NCBI GenBank assembly: GCA_016223025.1
Contig: JACRPU010000096.1
Coordinates: 1 to 32,835, forward strand
Reading direction: 5' to 3'
DNA length: 32,835 nucleotides
Source of the DNA: Nitrosomonadales bacterium
GTDB taxonomy: Bacteria; Pseudomonadota; Gammaproteobacteria; Burkholderiales; Gallionellaceae
This document shows positions 1 through 8,776 of the stretch, piece after piece. Under the pieces are notes generated by a model. The model did not search any database. It was given only the letters and a program-made list of their open reading frames with translations, and was not told where the DNA came from. A program made the position numbers and the translations under genes. The number at the start of each line of letters is the position of its first letter. Positions within the stretch are counted from its first letter, which is position 1.

Positions 1-210
1 ACCCTCTTTGCGATGTTAAAAAACAACACACCCTACAGGGACAAGATGATTGACTACGAGGCGCTGAGCGTCCAACGCAATGCGCCCCGCTGGATAAAAA
101 TGCTGGTCAAGCACGGCTTTATGCCGGCCACGGCCACCGCTTCATCGCTCACATCACTCGCCTCCCTTCGCTCTCGCTTGCGACAGGCCAGAATTTGTTA
201 CGTCCCGTGA
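1..210 (+). CDS. C-terminal fragment, probably IS110-type transposase (partial at window edge)
   Basis: The reading frame is already open at base 1 and stops at 210, so only a C-terminal part is visible. The stretch with DYEALSVQRNAPRWIKML followed by KHGF resembles, from memory, the extreme C-terminus of IS110-family transposases (Transposase_20 type), which end in a conserved Tyr/Arg-rich segment. The last 30 or so residues are low-complexity Ser/Ala/Arg and do not look like a normal transposase end, so the frame may run past a truncation. No terminal repeat is visible, as expected for IS110 elements. The assignment rests on one short motif and could be wrong. Confidence 0.4.
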   Translation, partial: TLFAMLKNNTPYRDKMIDYEALSVQRNAPRWIKMLVKHGFMPATATASSLTSLASLRSRLRQARICYVP

Positions 211-293
211 GTGGTGTCTTTCACGCTAACGGTCATGGCGCAGGCCACCCAAAAAAATGAATCGTCTGCGCCCTGACCGTTTCCCTCACTCTA

Positions 294-314
294 CTCTCTC
301 CCGGAGGGAGAGAG
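294..314. repeat. Perfect 9-bp stem hairpin (CTCTCTCCC/GGGAGAGAG)
   Basis: CTCTCTCCC at 294-302 pairs with GGGAGAGAG at 306-314 across a GGA loop. No T-tract follows, so a canonical terminator is unlikely. A related dyad with CCCTCTCCC/GGGAGAGGG arms lies at 10730-10765, suggesting a dispersed intergenic REP-like repeat. Apart from this, 211-414 shows no gene. Confidence 0.6.
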
Positions 315-414
315 GGCGAGGCCCTCGCTACGCGAGATTCACGTTAAACATATATTGAGTATGCCCATCGAAAATGTTAGTCTGCACACGGGCGAAATAA
401 ACAAGGGGGGGTAC

Positions 415-2217
415 ATGCGATCAGGCAATGTAGGATTACTCTGTTCCAGTTGCGTCCTGCTCATCGCTTGTGGCACGCAGCCGGTCAAGCCTTCCGGCAA
501 ACACATCCAGAGCGAAAATGCGGATGCCGCGCGCAGCGCCGGCATCCCGCAACCGATCAAGCGCGCCGTTCCGCTTTCCCCGCCCATAGCCGCACCAAAA
601 GCCGAGACCTACAGCGTGGTCGTGACCAATGTCGCGGCCCAGGAAATCCTGTTCGCGCTGGCGCGCGACGCGAAAATCAACCTCGACATCCACGCCGGCA
701 TACAGGGTGCCGTCACGCTCAACGCGATTGACCAGACCCTGCCGCAAATCCTCAACCGCATCGCCAAACAGGTGGACATGCGCTACGAGCTGGACGGGCC
801 TAACCTGGTCGTGATGCCGGACTCGCCCTTTTTGAAGCATTACAAGATTGACTACGTCAACATGGCGCGCGACTCGGACAGCGCGATTTCAGACTCCACG
901 CAAGTCGGTTCCGGCGCAGCCGGTGGGGCAAGCGGAGGCAGCACGGGCAACAATTCGTCGCTGGCCATCAAGAACATCTCCAGGAATCATTTCTGGGAAA
1001 CCCTGACGCAGAACATCAAGGACATCCTGCGCGAAACCGACAAGGTTCTGCCGTCCGGTTCCAGCGAAACGCTGGTGCAGCAAAGCAGCGCGATCAGCAC
1101 CACCGGCACCGGTGCGCAGCAAGCGGCCGGCGGCAAAAAATCCACCGCCAAATCGCCGGGCATCGAAAACAGCCCGAACCCGGCAACCGTACAGGAAGGT
1201 GGCACCACCGTCACGCGCACCAGCACTTTCCGCGAAGCGGCTTCGGTCATCGCCAACCCGGAGAGCGGCATCGTCACGGTGCGCGCCACCGCCAAACAGC
1301 ACGATAAAATCCAGGAGTTCATAGACCAGATCATGGCTAGTGTGCGGCGCCAGGTATTGATCGAGGCAACCGTGGTAGAAGTGCGATTGAGCGATCAATA
1401 CCAGCAAGGCATCAACTGGTATCGCCTTCTTCAGAGTGGCTCCACCAAGGGTTTTTCCATAGGCCAAGCTGGAACTCCCGTGCTTCCCAATTCCGCTGCT
1501 GCAACCGCCGGTACTTTTATCCTGAATTATGTCAATCCAACTTCTAAACTCGGCAGCCTTAGCGCAAGCGTCTCGCTGTTGGAATCGTTCGGGACAGTAA
1601 AGGTGCTATCCAGCCCCAAGCTCAGCGTCATAAACAATCAGACCGCGATGCTGCGTGTGGTGGACAACCTGGTATATTTCACCATCAAGGCGGATACGGT
1701 CACCAGCCAGAATGGGCCGGCTGTCACTACCTATACGACCACCCCCAATACGGTGCCTGTCGGTTTCACCATGAGCGTAACACCGCAGATTAACGACAGC
1801 GATACGGTGCTGCTCAACCTGCGCCCTTCGATCTCACGTTTACTCAGTTATGTCGATGACCCTAATCCATCATTAGCTGGCATTAAGAGCAGAATCCCAC
1901 AAACGCAGACCCGTGAAATGGAGTCTGTGCTGAAGATCGAAAGCAACCAGATCGCGGTGCTGGGCGGGCTGATGGAAGATCGCATAGACAACTCTACCGA
2001 CGCCATTCCCGGCGCCGCCAGCATTCCGCTGTTCGGCAACCTGTTCAAGAACCGCGATGACACGACCACCAAAACCGAACTGGTGATTTTCCTGCGCCCG
2101 GTAGTCATCAAGGACGCCAGCATAAGCGGAGATTACAGCGCGTACCGCGACAGCCTGCCGAACGAGGACTTCTTCAAGGAATCCGGAAAAAGAACGGGTA
2201 ACAGCATCAAACCATGA
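415..2217 (+). CDS. mshL: MSHA-like pilus outer-membrane secretin MshL (GspD/PilQ family lipoprotein)
   Basis: This 600-residue protein forms the outer-membrane secretin ring through which the pilus or pseudopilus passes. The ATG at 415 is preferred over an in-frame ATG at 355. It follows a purine-rich AAGGGGGGG site and gives a proper lipoprotein signal peptide with lipobox LIAC and Cys19. Residues about 65-135 form a secretin N-type domain (VTNVAAQEILFALARDAKIN onwards), followed by a Gly/Ser/Ala-rich linker. The C-terminal half is the secretin domain, with the typical SVSLLESFGTVKVLSSPKLS segment and a late SIPLFGNLF motif. The length matches MshL. It overlaps mshN by four bases (ATGA), which implies coupled translation. 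GspD or PilQ are alternative names, but the neighbours favour the MSHA type. Confidence 0.88.
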   Translation: MRSGNVGLLCSSCVLLIACGTQPVKPSGKHIQSENADAARSAGIPQPIKRAVPLSPPIAAPKAETYSVVVTNVAAQEILFALARDAKINLDIHAGIQGAVTLNAIDQTLPQILNRIAKQVDMRYELDGPNLVVMPDSPFLKHYKIDYVNMARDSDSAISDSTQVGSGAAGGASGGSTGNNSSLAIKNISRNHFWETLTQNIKDILRETDKVLPSGSSETLVQQSSAISTTGTGAQQAAGGKKSTAKSPGIENSPNPATVQEGGTTVTRTSTFREAASVIANPESGIVTVRATAKQHDKIQEFIDQIMASVRRQVLIEATVVEVRLSDQYQQGINWYRLLQSGSTKGFSIGQAGTPVLPNSAAATAGTFILNYVNPTSKLGSLSASVSLLESFGTVKVLSSPKLSVINNQTAMLRVVDNLVYFTIKADTVTSQNGPAVTTYTTTPNTVPVGFTMSVTPQINDSDTVLLNLRPSISRLLSYVDDPNPSLAGIKSRIPQTQTREMESVLKIESNQIAVLGGLMEDRIDNSTDAIPGAASIPLFGNLFKNRDDTTTKTELVIFLRPVVIKDASISGDYSAYRDSLPNEDFFKESGKRTGNSIKP

Positions 2218-3626
2218 GCCTGCTACTGGATGCCCGGAAAAAAATCGAGCTCGCGCTGGATCAAACCGGTGTCCACCACGCTATTGAGCCGCAGTTGTCG
2301 GAAGCCCTGCGCCTGGAGGAATCTTCCGCTTCCGCCGCGCCATCCAGTGCCAGTTCTGCGGGAAATTCCGGTACGGCCCCGCCGCCACGCGGCGACCCTG
2401 TCGCAGCACCCGCAAGGGGTACGCCGGCGGGGCACCCACCGCCTGCGTCAAGACCGCCCGAAGGGCGAGCGTCTGACGGCGTCCCCTTTACGGGGGTACG
2501 CGGCGACCCTGTCGCAGCAGGGAAAAATTTATTTGCCGCCAAGTCTGCGCCTGCACGAGAGGGAAGGCGGTTGGGCATTATTCCCATCGCGCTCATTGGC
2601 GGCGCGGCGATTGCCGCCGGCGGGGGATATTATGTCTGGCGCGAAATCTCTCCGCCGACACCGGTGACGCGCCAGCTTCCAAAGCCACCGCCAGCCGCAC
2701 CCATCGCCAACGCCGCGCCGCCTGCCGTGCCTGCTGTTGCCGCTGCTGTCCCGGTTCCCGTGCCGGCTCCTGTTGCGTTGGCACAGGAAAGCCTGCCTGT
2801 TGCGCCCGCAGTCCCGCCTGCCGCATCGCTGGCCGCTGCCGATGAGATTGCCCCGGCCAGCAGTTTGCCGCCGCCCGCACCGCTTTCCGCAAAATCGCGC
2901 GATAGCGCTTTTCCATCCGCATCCGCCAGAGGCAAACCGCCTCGCGCAGAGGTTCACGGCATTCCACCGGAAGATGGGTTGGCAGCAGAGAGCGCATCCG
3001 ATCACCCCGCCCAAGGCATCCGCATCGAGCGCGGCCCGCAACAAGCCAGCACGGTTGACCCAAACTTGCTGGCAGCCTGGCAGGCTTACCGCAGCGGCGA
3101 TCTCGGCGCAGCCGGGCAGCGCTACAGCGAGGTGCTGAAACAGGACGCGAAGAACCGCGACGCCTTGCTGGGCATGGCCGCCATCGCGCAGCAGCAGGCG
3201 CGGGACGATGCCGCCGCACATTATTACCGCCAGGTGCTCGCTCTCGATCCGCGCGACCCCGCCGCCCACGCCGGCATGTTGTCGCTGCTGGGGCCCGGCA
3301 ATGAAGCGGGCGCGGAAAGCCGCCTGAAACTGCTGATCGAGCAGCAACCCCAATCGCCCGCGCTGCACTTTGCGCTGGGGAACCTGTATGCGGAACAATC
3401 GCGCTGGGGAGACGCGCAACAAGCGTATTTCAGCGCCAGCAACCTAGAGCCGGACAACGCGCAGTTTGCCTTCAACCTGGCCGTCAGCCTGGATCATCTG
3501 GGCAAGGGCGCGCTCGCCGCGCAGCATTACCGGCGCGCGCTGCAACTGGATGGCGCCGCCGCTTCTTCCGGAATTGACCGCGCGCAAACCCGGTTGCGCC
3601 TGAATGAGCTGATGGCCGCTCCCTGA
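2214..3626 (+). CDS. mshN: MshN-like TPR protein of the MSHA pilus cluster
   Basis: A 470-residue bitopic protein. Residues about 1-118 are cytoplasmic and include an in-frame repeat insertion (2387-2519). A hydrophobic helix (IIPIALIGGAAIAAGGGYYV) spans roughly 120-142. A long Pro/Ala-rich periplasmic linker follows. From about 285 onward there are tetratricopeptide repeats, for example AWQAYRSGDLGAAGQRYSEV, HYYRQVLALDPRDPAAHAGM and ALHFALGNLYAEQSRWGDAQ. MshN proteins have this layout and sit beside mshL and mshE. The exact role of MshN is not established; scaffolding of the secretin or inner-membrane complex is the usual inference. The gene is translationally coupled to mshL and ends 22 bases before mshE. 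Confidence 0.78.
   Translation: MSLLLDARKKIELALDQTGVHHAIEPQLSEALRLEESSASAAPSSASSAGNSGTAPPPRGDPVAAPARGTPAGHPPPASRPPEGRASDGVPFTGVRGDPVAAGKNLFAAKSAPAREGRRLGIIPIALIGGAAIAAGGGYYVWREISPPTPVTRQLPKPPPAAPIANAAPPAVPAVAAAVPVPVPAPVALAQESLPVAPAVPPAASLAAADEIAPASSLPPPAPLSAKSRDSAFPSASARGKPPRAEVHGIPPEDGLAAESASDHPAQGIRIERGPQQASTVDPNLLAAWQAYRSGDLGAAGQRYSEVLKQDAKNRDALLGMAAIAQQQARDDAAAHYYRQVLALDPRDPAAHAGMLSLLGPGNEAGAESRLKLLIEQQPQSPALHFALGNLYAEQSRWGDAQQAYFSASNLEPDNAQFAFNLAVSLDHLGKGALAAQHYRRALQLDGAAASSGIDRAQTRLRLNELMAAP
2387..2519. repeat. 22-bp direct repeats 111 bp apart inside mshN
   Basis: Identical 22-bp copies lie at 2387-2408 and 2498-2519 (core GGCGACCCTGTCGCAGCA). The spacing is 111 bp, a multiple of three, so both copies encode R-G-D-P-V-A-A in the same frame. 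The intervening DNA encodes a Pro/Gly/Arg-rich tract unlike the rest of the linker. A GGCGTCCCCTT-gggg motif in the spacer also occurs in the element at 15180-15495. Confidence 0.7.
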
Positions 3627-3648
3627 TGGCGTAACGCAGAAAAACGGC

Positions 3649-5355
3649 ATGGCATCAACTACCATCACCCAACAACCTCTGGGACGCATGCTGCTGGAAA
3701 AGGGCGTCATCAGCGAAGACCAGTTGCGCATCGCCGTCCAGGAGCAGAACAAGAACCACCAGCCGCTGGGCCGCCTGCTGGTGGGGCTGGGCTTCCTGTC
3801 CGAGGCTACCATCCGCGATGTGCTGTCGGAGAACCTGGGGCAGGAAAGCGTTGACCTCTCCACCGTCATCATAGATTCGGCAGCCATCAAGCTGATCCCC
3901 AAAGACATCGCGCGGCGCTACCAACTGCTGCCGCTGTCGGTTGACCCGCTCCACAAGCACCTCACCCTGGCTATCGCCGACCCCGACAACATCATCGCGC
4001 TGGACCAGTTGCGCGCCCTGCTCAGGGACGAATACCGCCTCACCACCCAGCTCGCGAGCGAATCGGACATCCTGCGCGCCATTGACCAGTATTACGGTTT
4101 CGAGCTGTCCATTGACGGTATCCTGCACGAGATCGAACCGGGCGAGATGGAGTACCAGGCGCTGCACCAGGGCGTCACCGAGTTCAGCCAGCCGGTGGTG
4201 CGCCTGATTGACGCCCTGCTCACCGAGGCGGTGCAGCAGGGTGCGTCCGACATCCACTTCGAGCCGGAAAGCAGTTTCCTGCGCATCCGCTACCGGATTG
4301 ACGGCGTGCTGCGCCAGGTGCGCAGCCTGCACAAAAGCTTCTGGCCGGCCATGGTGGTGCGCCTGAAAGTGATGAGCGGGATGAACATCGCGGAAACCCG
4401 CGCGCCGCAGGATGGCCGCATCTCGCTGCGGCTGTCCGGTCGCGCCATTGATTTCCGCGTCGCCTCCCACCCCACCACGCACGGCGAAAACCTGGTGCTG
4501 CGCATCCTGGACCGGCAGAAAGGCATCGTCCCCATAGACAGGATCGGGCTGGACGAAGCCTCGCTTTCCACGCTCAAGCTGATCATCGCCAAACCGGAAG
4601 GCATCGTGCTGGTAACCGGCCCTACCGGCAGCGGCAAGACCACCACCCTGTATTCGGTGCTCAACCACATCAACACCGAATCGGTCAACATCATGACTCT
4701 GGAAGATCCGGTGGAATACCCTATTCCGCTGATCCGCCAGACCTCGGTGAACGAGGCGGCCAAGCTGGATTTCGCCAACGGCATCCGCTCCATGATGCGG
4801 CAGGATCCCGACATCATCCTGGTCGGCGAAATCCGCGACCAGCCCACGGCGGAGTTGGCGTTCCGCGCCGCCATGACCGGCCACCAGGTGTATTCCACTT
4901 TGCATACCAACTCCGCCATCGGCGCGATTCCGCGCCTGCTGGACATCGGCATCCTGCCGGACATCATGGCCGGAAACATCATCGGCATCATCGCGCAGCG
5001 CCTGGTGCGCACGCTGTGCACCCACTGCAAATACCCGTATCACCCGGACAGCCTGGACCGCAGGCTGCTCGGCCTGGGCCACGAAGAAGAAATCACGCTG
5101 TATCGCGCCGCCGGTTGCGATTTGTGCCGCCACCAGGGCTATAACGGGCGCTTCGCCATCATGGAGTTGCTCAAGATGGACAACGACCTGGATGATCTGG
5201 TGGCGCGCCGCTCCAGCATCCGCGACCTGAAACAGGCGGCGCTGGACAAGGGCTTTCGCCCTCTGGCGCAGGACGGGCTGCGGCGCGTGATGCAGGGCAT
5301 CACCTCGCTGTCCGAGGTGGCGCGGGTGGTGGATCTGACCGACCGCATGAGCTAA
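3649..5355 (+). CDS. mshE: MSHA pilus extension ATPase MshE with N-terminal MshEN (c-di-GMP-type) domain
   Basis: A 568-residue GspE/PilB-family hexameric ATPase that powers pilus assembly from the cytoplasmic face of the inner membrane. Two 24-residue MshEN motifs lie at residues 10-33 and 39-62 (PLGRMLLEKGVISEDQL and PLGRLLVGLGFLSEATI). The five-residue gap between them is the layout known to bind cyclic di-GMP in Vibrio MshE. The first position of each motif, often Arg, is Pro here. The Walker A motif GPTGSGKTT starts at residue 324, and the Walker B region DPDIILVGEIRD is near 386. Two CxxC pairs (Cys457/460 and 490/493) form the zinc site. The gene follows mshN by 22 bases. GspE or PilB are alternative names, but the MshEN pair and context favour MshE. 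Confidence 0.9.
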   Translation: MASTTITQQPLGRMLLEKGVISEDQLRIAVQEQNKNHQPLGRLLVGLGFLSEATIRDVLSENLGQESVDLSTVIIDSAAIKLIPKDIARRYQLLPLSVDPLHKHLTLAIADPDNIIALDQLRALLRDEYRLTTQLASESDILRAIDQYYGFELSIDGILHEIEPGEMEYQALHQGVTEFSQPVVRLIDALLTEAVQQGASDIHFEPESSFLRIRYRIDGVLRQVRSLHKSFWPAMVVRLKVMSGMNIAETRAPQDGRISLRLSGRAIDFRVASHPTTHGENLVLRILDRQKGIVPIDRIGLDEASLSTLKLIIAKPEGIVLVTGPTGSGKTTTLYSVLNHINTESVNIMTLEDPVEYPIPLIRQTSVNEAAKLDFANGIRSMMRQDPDIILVGEIRDQPTAELAFRAAMTGHQVYSTLHTNSAIGAIPRLLDIGILPDIMAGNIIGIIAQRLVRTLCTHCKYPYHPDSLDRRLLGLGHEEEITLYRAAGCDLCRHQGYNGRFAIMELLKMDNDLDDLVARRSSIRDLKQAALDKGFRPLAQDGLRRVMQGITSLSEVARVVDLTDRMS

Positions 5356-5360
5356 GTATA

Positions 5361-5427
5361 AGCGGGTAGCCAATCCAAACGCCGCGCGTAGCGCGACAAG
5401 CCAGCTACAAGCAACGAGCTACCCGCT
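5361..5427. repeat. Perfect 10-bp inverted repeat between mshE and mshG
   Basis: AGCGGGTAGC at 5361-5370 is the exact reverse complement of GCTACCCGCT at 5418-5427. It fills most of the 93-bp mshE-mshG gap, the only sizeable gap within the pilus operon. It may form an RNA hairpin that affects transcript stability, or it may be a dispersed repeat. No T-run follows it. Confidence 0.6.
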
Positions 5428-5448
5428 AAATGAAGAGGCTTCAACAAA

Positions 5449-6651
5449 ATGGCACTGTATTCCTACAAGGCGATCAACGAGCAAGGCAAGACGGCCAGGG
5501 GCTTGCAGGACGCGGCCAACGTGGTGGACCTCGAACTGCGCCTGAAGCGCATGGGGCTGGACCTGGTACACGCCCGAGTGGACGAGAAGAAATCCACGTT
5601 CGGCAGCAAGAAAATCAAACGCTCCGACCTGATTACCTTCTTTTTCAACCTGGAGCAGCTCCTTCGCGCCGGCGTGCCACTGCTGGAATGCCTGGGCGAT
5701 TTGCGGGACAGCATGGATGACCAGAAATTCCGCGAAATCATCGCCAACATGGTGGAATCCATCCAGAACGGCATGAAGCTGTCGCAGGCGATGGCGGAAC
5801 ATCCGGATGCGTTCGACAAGATTTTTCTCAGCCTGACCCGCGCGGGCGAAGAAAGCGGCAAGCTGGCGGAGGTGTTCGGGCATCTCACCGAAGCGCTGAA
5901 ATGGCAGGACGAGATGGCCTCGCAAACCAAGAACATGATGATCTACCCGGTATTCGTCGGCGGCGTGGTTCTCGCCATCACTTTTTTCCTGATGATTTAT
6001 CTGGTGCCGCAACTGGTCGATTTCATCAAGGGCATGGGGCAGGACATTCCCGTCCAGACAAGGCTGCTGCTGGCCACCTCCGCAGTGTTCGTGAATTACT
6101 GGTACCTCATCCTCGGGCTGCCGGTTTCGCTGTTCGCCGCATTCAAACTGGTGGTGGCCTACAATCCCGGCCTGCAATACCCGCTGGACAATCTCAAGTT
6201 GCGCATCTGGCCAACCGGCCCTATCCTGCGCAAAATCATTCTGGCGCGCTTTGCCAACACCTTCGCCATCATGTACGGTTCGGGCATCTCGATACTGGAT
6301 TGCATCTCCAACTCGCGCGACCTCGCGAACAACGCGGTGATCGCCAAAAGCCTCGAACAGGTCATGCAGGAGATCGAGTCCGGCAAGAATCTCACGCAGA
6401 GCTTCCAGAACACCGGCGTGTTCCCGCCGCTGGTGATACGCATGCTCAAGGTGGGGGAAGCGACCGGGCAACTTGATATGGCGCTGCGCAACGTGAGCTA
6501 TTTTTATGACCGCGACGTGAAAGATTCGATCAAGAAAGTGCAGGTCATGATCGAGCCGACCATGACCATCGTGCTCGGCCTGCTGCTCGGCTGGGTGATG
6601 CTGTCCGTTCTTTCGCCGATTTATGACATCATCAGCAAGGTGCAGATGTAA
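5449..6651 (+). CDS. mshG: MSHA pilus inner-membrane platform protein MshG (GspF/PilC family)
   Basis: A 400-residue polytopic inner-membrane protein that couples the MshE ATPase to pilin polymerisation. The N-terminus MALYSYKAINEQGK is typical of GspF/PilC. Two homologous T2SSF cytoplasmic domains are visible: LEQLLRAGVPLLECLGDL with LTRAGEESGKLAEVFGHL, and FANTFAIMYGSGISILDCI with MLKVGEATGQLDMALRNV. Hydrophobic segments lie at about 163-187, 218-240 and 369-392. The start has AGAGG upstream. The stop codon overlaps the next ATG by one base (TAATG), so the following gene is coupled. Length and order within the cluster agree with MshG. Confidence 0.9.
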   Translation: MALYSYKAINEQGKTARGLQDAANVVDLELRLKRMGLDLVHARVDEKKSTFGSKKIKRSDLITFFFNLEQLLRAGVPLLECLGDLRDSMDDQKFREIIANMVESIQNGMKLSQAMAEHPDAFDKIFLSLTRAGEESGKLAEVFGHLTEALKWQDEMASQTKNMMIYPVFVGGVVLAITFFLMIYLVPQLVDFIKGMGQDIPVQTRLLLATSAVFVNYWYLILGLPVSLFAAFKLVVAYNPGLQYPLDNLKLRIWPTGPILRKIILARFANTFAIMYGSGISILDCISNSRDLANNAVIAKSLEQVMQEIESGKNLTQSFQNTGVFPPLVIRMLKVGEATGQLDMALRNVSYFYDRDVKDSIKKVQVMIEPTMTIVLGLLLGWVMLSVLSPIYDIISKVQM

Positions 6652-8153
6652 TGCCCAATAAAACCATCCTGTTCCTCGGCGCCGAAAATTTCCACGCCTA
6701 TGCGTGGAAGAGCGGCGCGCTTTCCGCCGCGCAGCGCTTTGCGGACAGCGCGGAGGGCAAGGAGCAATTCTCCGCGTTCCTGCAAGCCCACCCTTATCCC
6801 GCCTATCTGCTCACCGACCTGATCGAGGAGGATTTCCGCCACGAAACCGTGCCCCATCTGCGCGGAGGCGAGCGCGCCGAGATGATCCAGCGCAAGTTCG
6901 AGCAGTTCTACCGCAACACCCCGTTCCGGCAGGCGTCTTTGTTGCAGCGGCAGAAAGAAGGACGGCGCGACGACGAGATGCTGTTTTCGGCGCTGACCAA
7001 CCCCGCGCTCATCTCGCCGTGGCTGAACATCATGCTGTCGCACGGCATGCCGGTGGTCGGCATTTATTCCGTCCCCAACATCAGCGCCCCGCTGATCCGG
7101 AACAGCCCGTCGGGGCACCTGCTGCTGTCATGGGAAAAACATGCCGGGTTGCGCCAGACGTATTTTGATGCCGGGCTGCTGCGCTTCTCGCGCCTGACCC
7201 CCATCGTGGCAGGCAGCTCGCTCAGCGAACAGGTCGCCACGGAAGCCGTGCGCACCCAGCAATACCTGAAGAGCCTGAGCCTGATCCCGACCGGGCAAGC
7301 GCTGGACGTGTACATCATTTGCCACGCCGACGACCGGAACGAGCTGGCGGCACGGCTCAGCGACAACCCCGACATGCGCTATGCCTACCTCGATATCCGG
7401 GAAATGGGGCAACGCATCAAGTCGAAAGCGGCCTATGCTGACTCGGATGCCACGCCGTTGCTCCTGCACCTGCTCGCCACCAGACAGCAGCGCAGCAACT
7501 ACGCGGCTGCCGCGCATACCCACTTCTTCCAGTTGCTGCTGGCCCGCCGCAGCCTGCTCTGGCTGAGCGCGGCATTGGCTGCGGCCAGCCTGCTGTGGGG
7601 CGCCGCCAACCTGTGGGAAGGGCGCTGGCTGAACGACGACAATGCATCCCTGCGGGAGCAGGCAGGTAAATTGTCCCGGCAGGCGCAGCAAATCGCGGGG
7701 GGGTTCCCGAACACGCTGGCCGCCGCCGCCGACATGAAGACTGCCGTCCTGCTGGCGCGCAAGCTGGAAAATTATTCGCCCCCGCCGCAGAAAATAATGG
7801 GCGGGCTCGGCAAAATCCTGGTGGATTTCCCGCTCGTCCGCGTCAACCAGCTTTCCTGGCAGGCAAGCGCGACAGCGGAACCTGCGCCGCAAAACGTGGC
7901 GCCGGCAAATACTCCCGCGCAAGTCATCCTGCTCGGCGGCGATCTGACCGGATTTGCCCCCGGCGACTACCGCAACGCGCTGAATTACCTGGAACGCTTC
8001 CGGCAGGCTCTGGCGCAGCACGGATACGGCGTGACAGCGCTGACCCTGCCGCTGGACATCAGCCCGACGGGCAGCATCACAACCGGAACCGGGGAAGACA
8101 ATCCCCGGCCCGCGCAGTTTTCGCTGAAACTTGTCTGGAGGCCGGCGCCATGA
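6651..8153 (+). CDS. MshI/PilM-PilN- or GspL-like bitopic pilus assembly protein
   Basis: A 500-residue protein whose residues 1 to about 290 look like a cytoplasmic domain. A single strong membrane helix (ARRSLLWLSAALAAASLLWG) lies near 296-318 and a periplasmic domain with helical and beta-rich parts follows. This resembles GspL, or a fusion of PilM-like and PilN-like modules, and it takes the place of MshI at the start of the alignment subcomplex. No nucleotide-binding motif stands out, so an actin-like fold is inferred from position and layout only. The start overlaps mshG by one base and the end overlaps the next gene by four. Very similar proteins probably occur in related betaproteobacterial clusters, but I do not recall a settled name. 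Confidence 0.6.
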   Translation: MPNKTILFLGAENFHAYAWKSGALSAAQRFADSAEGKEQFSAFLQAHPYPAYLLTDLIEEDFRHETVPHLRGGERAEMIQRKFEQFYRNTPFRQASLLQRQKEGRRDDEMLFSALTNPALISPWLNIMLSHGMPVVGIYSVPNISAPLIRNSPSGHLLLSWEKHAGLRQTYFDAGLLRFSRLTPIVAGSSLSEQVATEAVRTQQYLKSLSLIPTGQALDVYIICHADDRNELAARLSDNPDMRYAYLDIREMGQRIKSKAAYADSDATPLLLHLLATRQQRSNYAAAAHTHFFQLLLARRSLLWLSAALAAASLLWGAANLWEGRWLNDDNASLREQAGKLSRQAQQIAGGFPNTLAAAADMKTAVLLARKLENYSPPPQKIMGGLGKILVDFPLVRVNQLSWQASATAEPAPQNVAPANTPAQVILLGGDLTGFAPGDYRNALNYLERFRQALAQHGYGVTALTLPLDISPTGSITTGTGEDNPRPAQFSLKLVWRPAP

Positions 8154-8776
8154 CTTTTTCCCGATCCGATTTCACCCATATCCGCTGGAGCCTGCTCGTT
8201 TTTCTGCTCGCGCTGGGCGCGGGCGGCGCAATAATCACGGCCAGCGAAAGCTTCATCGAAAAGGCGCAGCGCGATCAGCGGGATGCGAGGCGGCAACTGG
8301 GCGAAGCGCGCAGCCGTCTCGCCACCGCCGAGGAAGACCGGGAAAACATGCGGACTTACACGCTGGAATACAACGCGCTGCTGAAACGCAATGTCGTCGG
8401 CAGCGACCAGCGCCTGGACTGGATCGAGGGCCTGGACAAAATCCGACGGCAGGATCAGGCGCCGGGCGCGATGAGTTTCAAGTATTCCATCGCGCCGCAA
8501 AGAACCTACATGCCCGCTCCGGCGCTGGATAGCGGCAACTTCGAGCTTAACCGGAGCGACATGACCTTGCAGTTCGATTTGCTGCACGAAGAGCAGTTGA
8601 TGGTTTTTTTCGATACCGTGCGCAGCGACATCAAAGGCTGGTTTATTCTCGACAAGTGCGCGCTGGAACGCACGGGCGCCGCGCCGGAAACCGGCGCTTC
8701 CGGCACAGCGAAGCAGCTCACGGCGGAATGCGCGGGCGGCTGGGTGACATTGAGAAACAGGAGCGCGGCAAAATGA
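8150..8776 (+). CDS. MshJ/PilO/GspM-like inner-membrane protein
   Basis: A 208-residue protein with an N-terminal membrane anchor at about 13-32 (WSLLVFLLALGAGGAIITAS). A heptad-rich helical stretch follows (residues about 36-75), and then a small alpha/beta periplasmic domain. PilO, GspM and MshJ have this anchor, coiled coil and ferredoxin-like domain layout. It would dimerise with the preceding PilN-like protein in the periplasm to link the inner-membrane motor with the secretin. The gene overlaps both neighbours by four bases (ATGA type). Sequence identity in this family is low, so the call depends mainly on layout and position. Confidence 0.6.
   Translation: MTFSRSDFTHIRWSLLVFLLALGAGGAIITASESFIEKAQRDQRDARRQLGEARSRLATAEEDRENMRTYTLEYNALLKRNVVGSDQRLDWIEGLDKIRRQDQAPGAMSFKYSIAPQRTYMPAPALDSGNFELNRSDMTLQFDLLHEEQLMVFFDTVRSDIKGWFILDKCALERTGAAPETGASGTAKQLTAECAGGWVTLRNRSAAK

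Noticed and set aside
294-314. Rho-independent terminator before mshL
   Set aside because: A strong stem but no U-tract, and a similar dyad occurs elsewhere, so a dispersed repeat is more likely.
3655-5373. Long minus-strand open frame opposite mshE
   Set aside because: Antisense shadow of a well-supported gene; composition is His/Gln/Ala-rich without domains.
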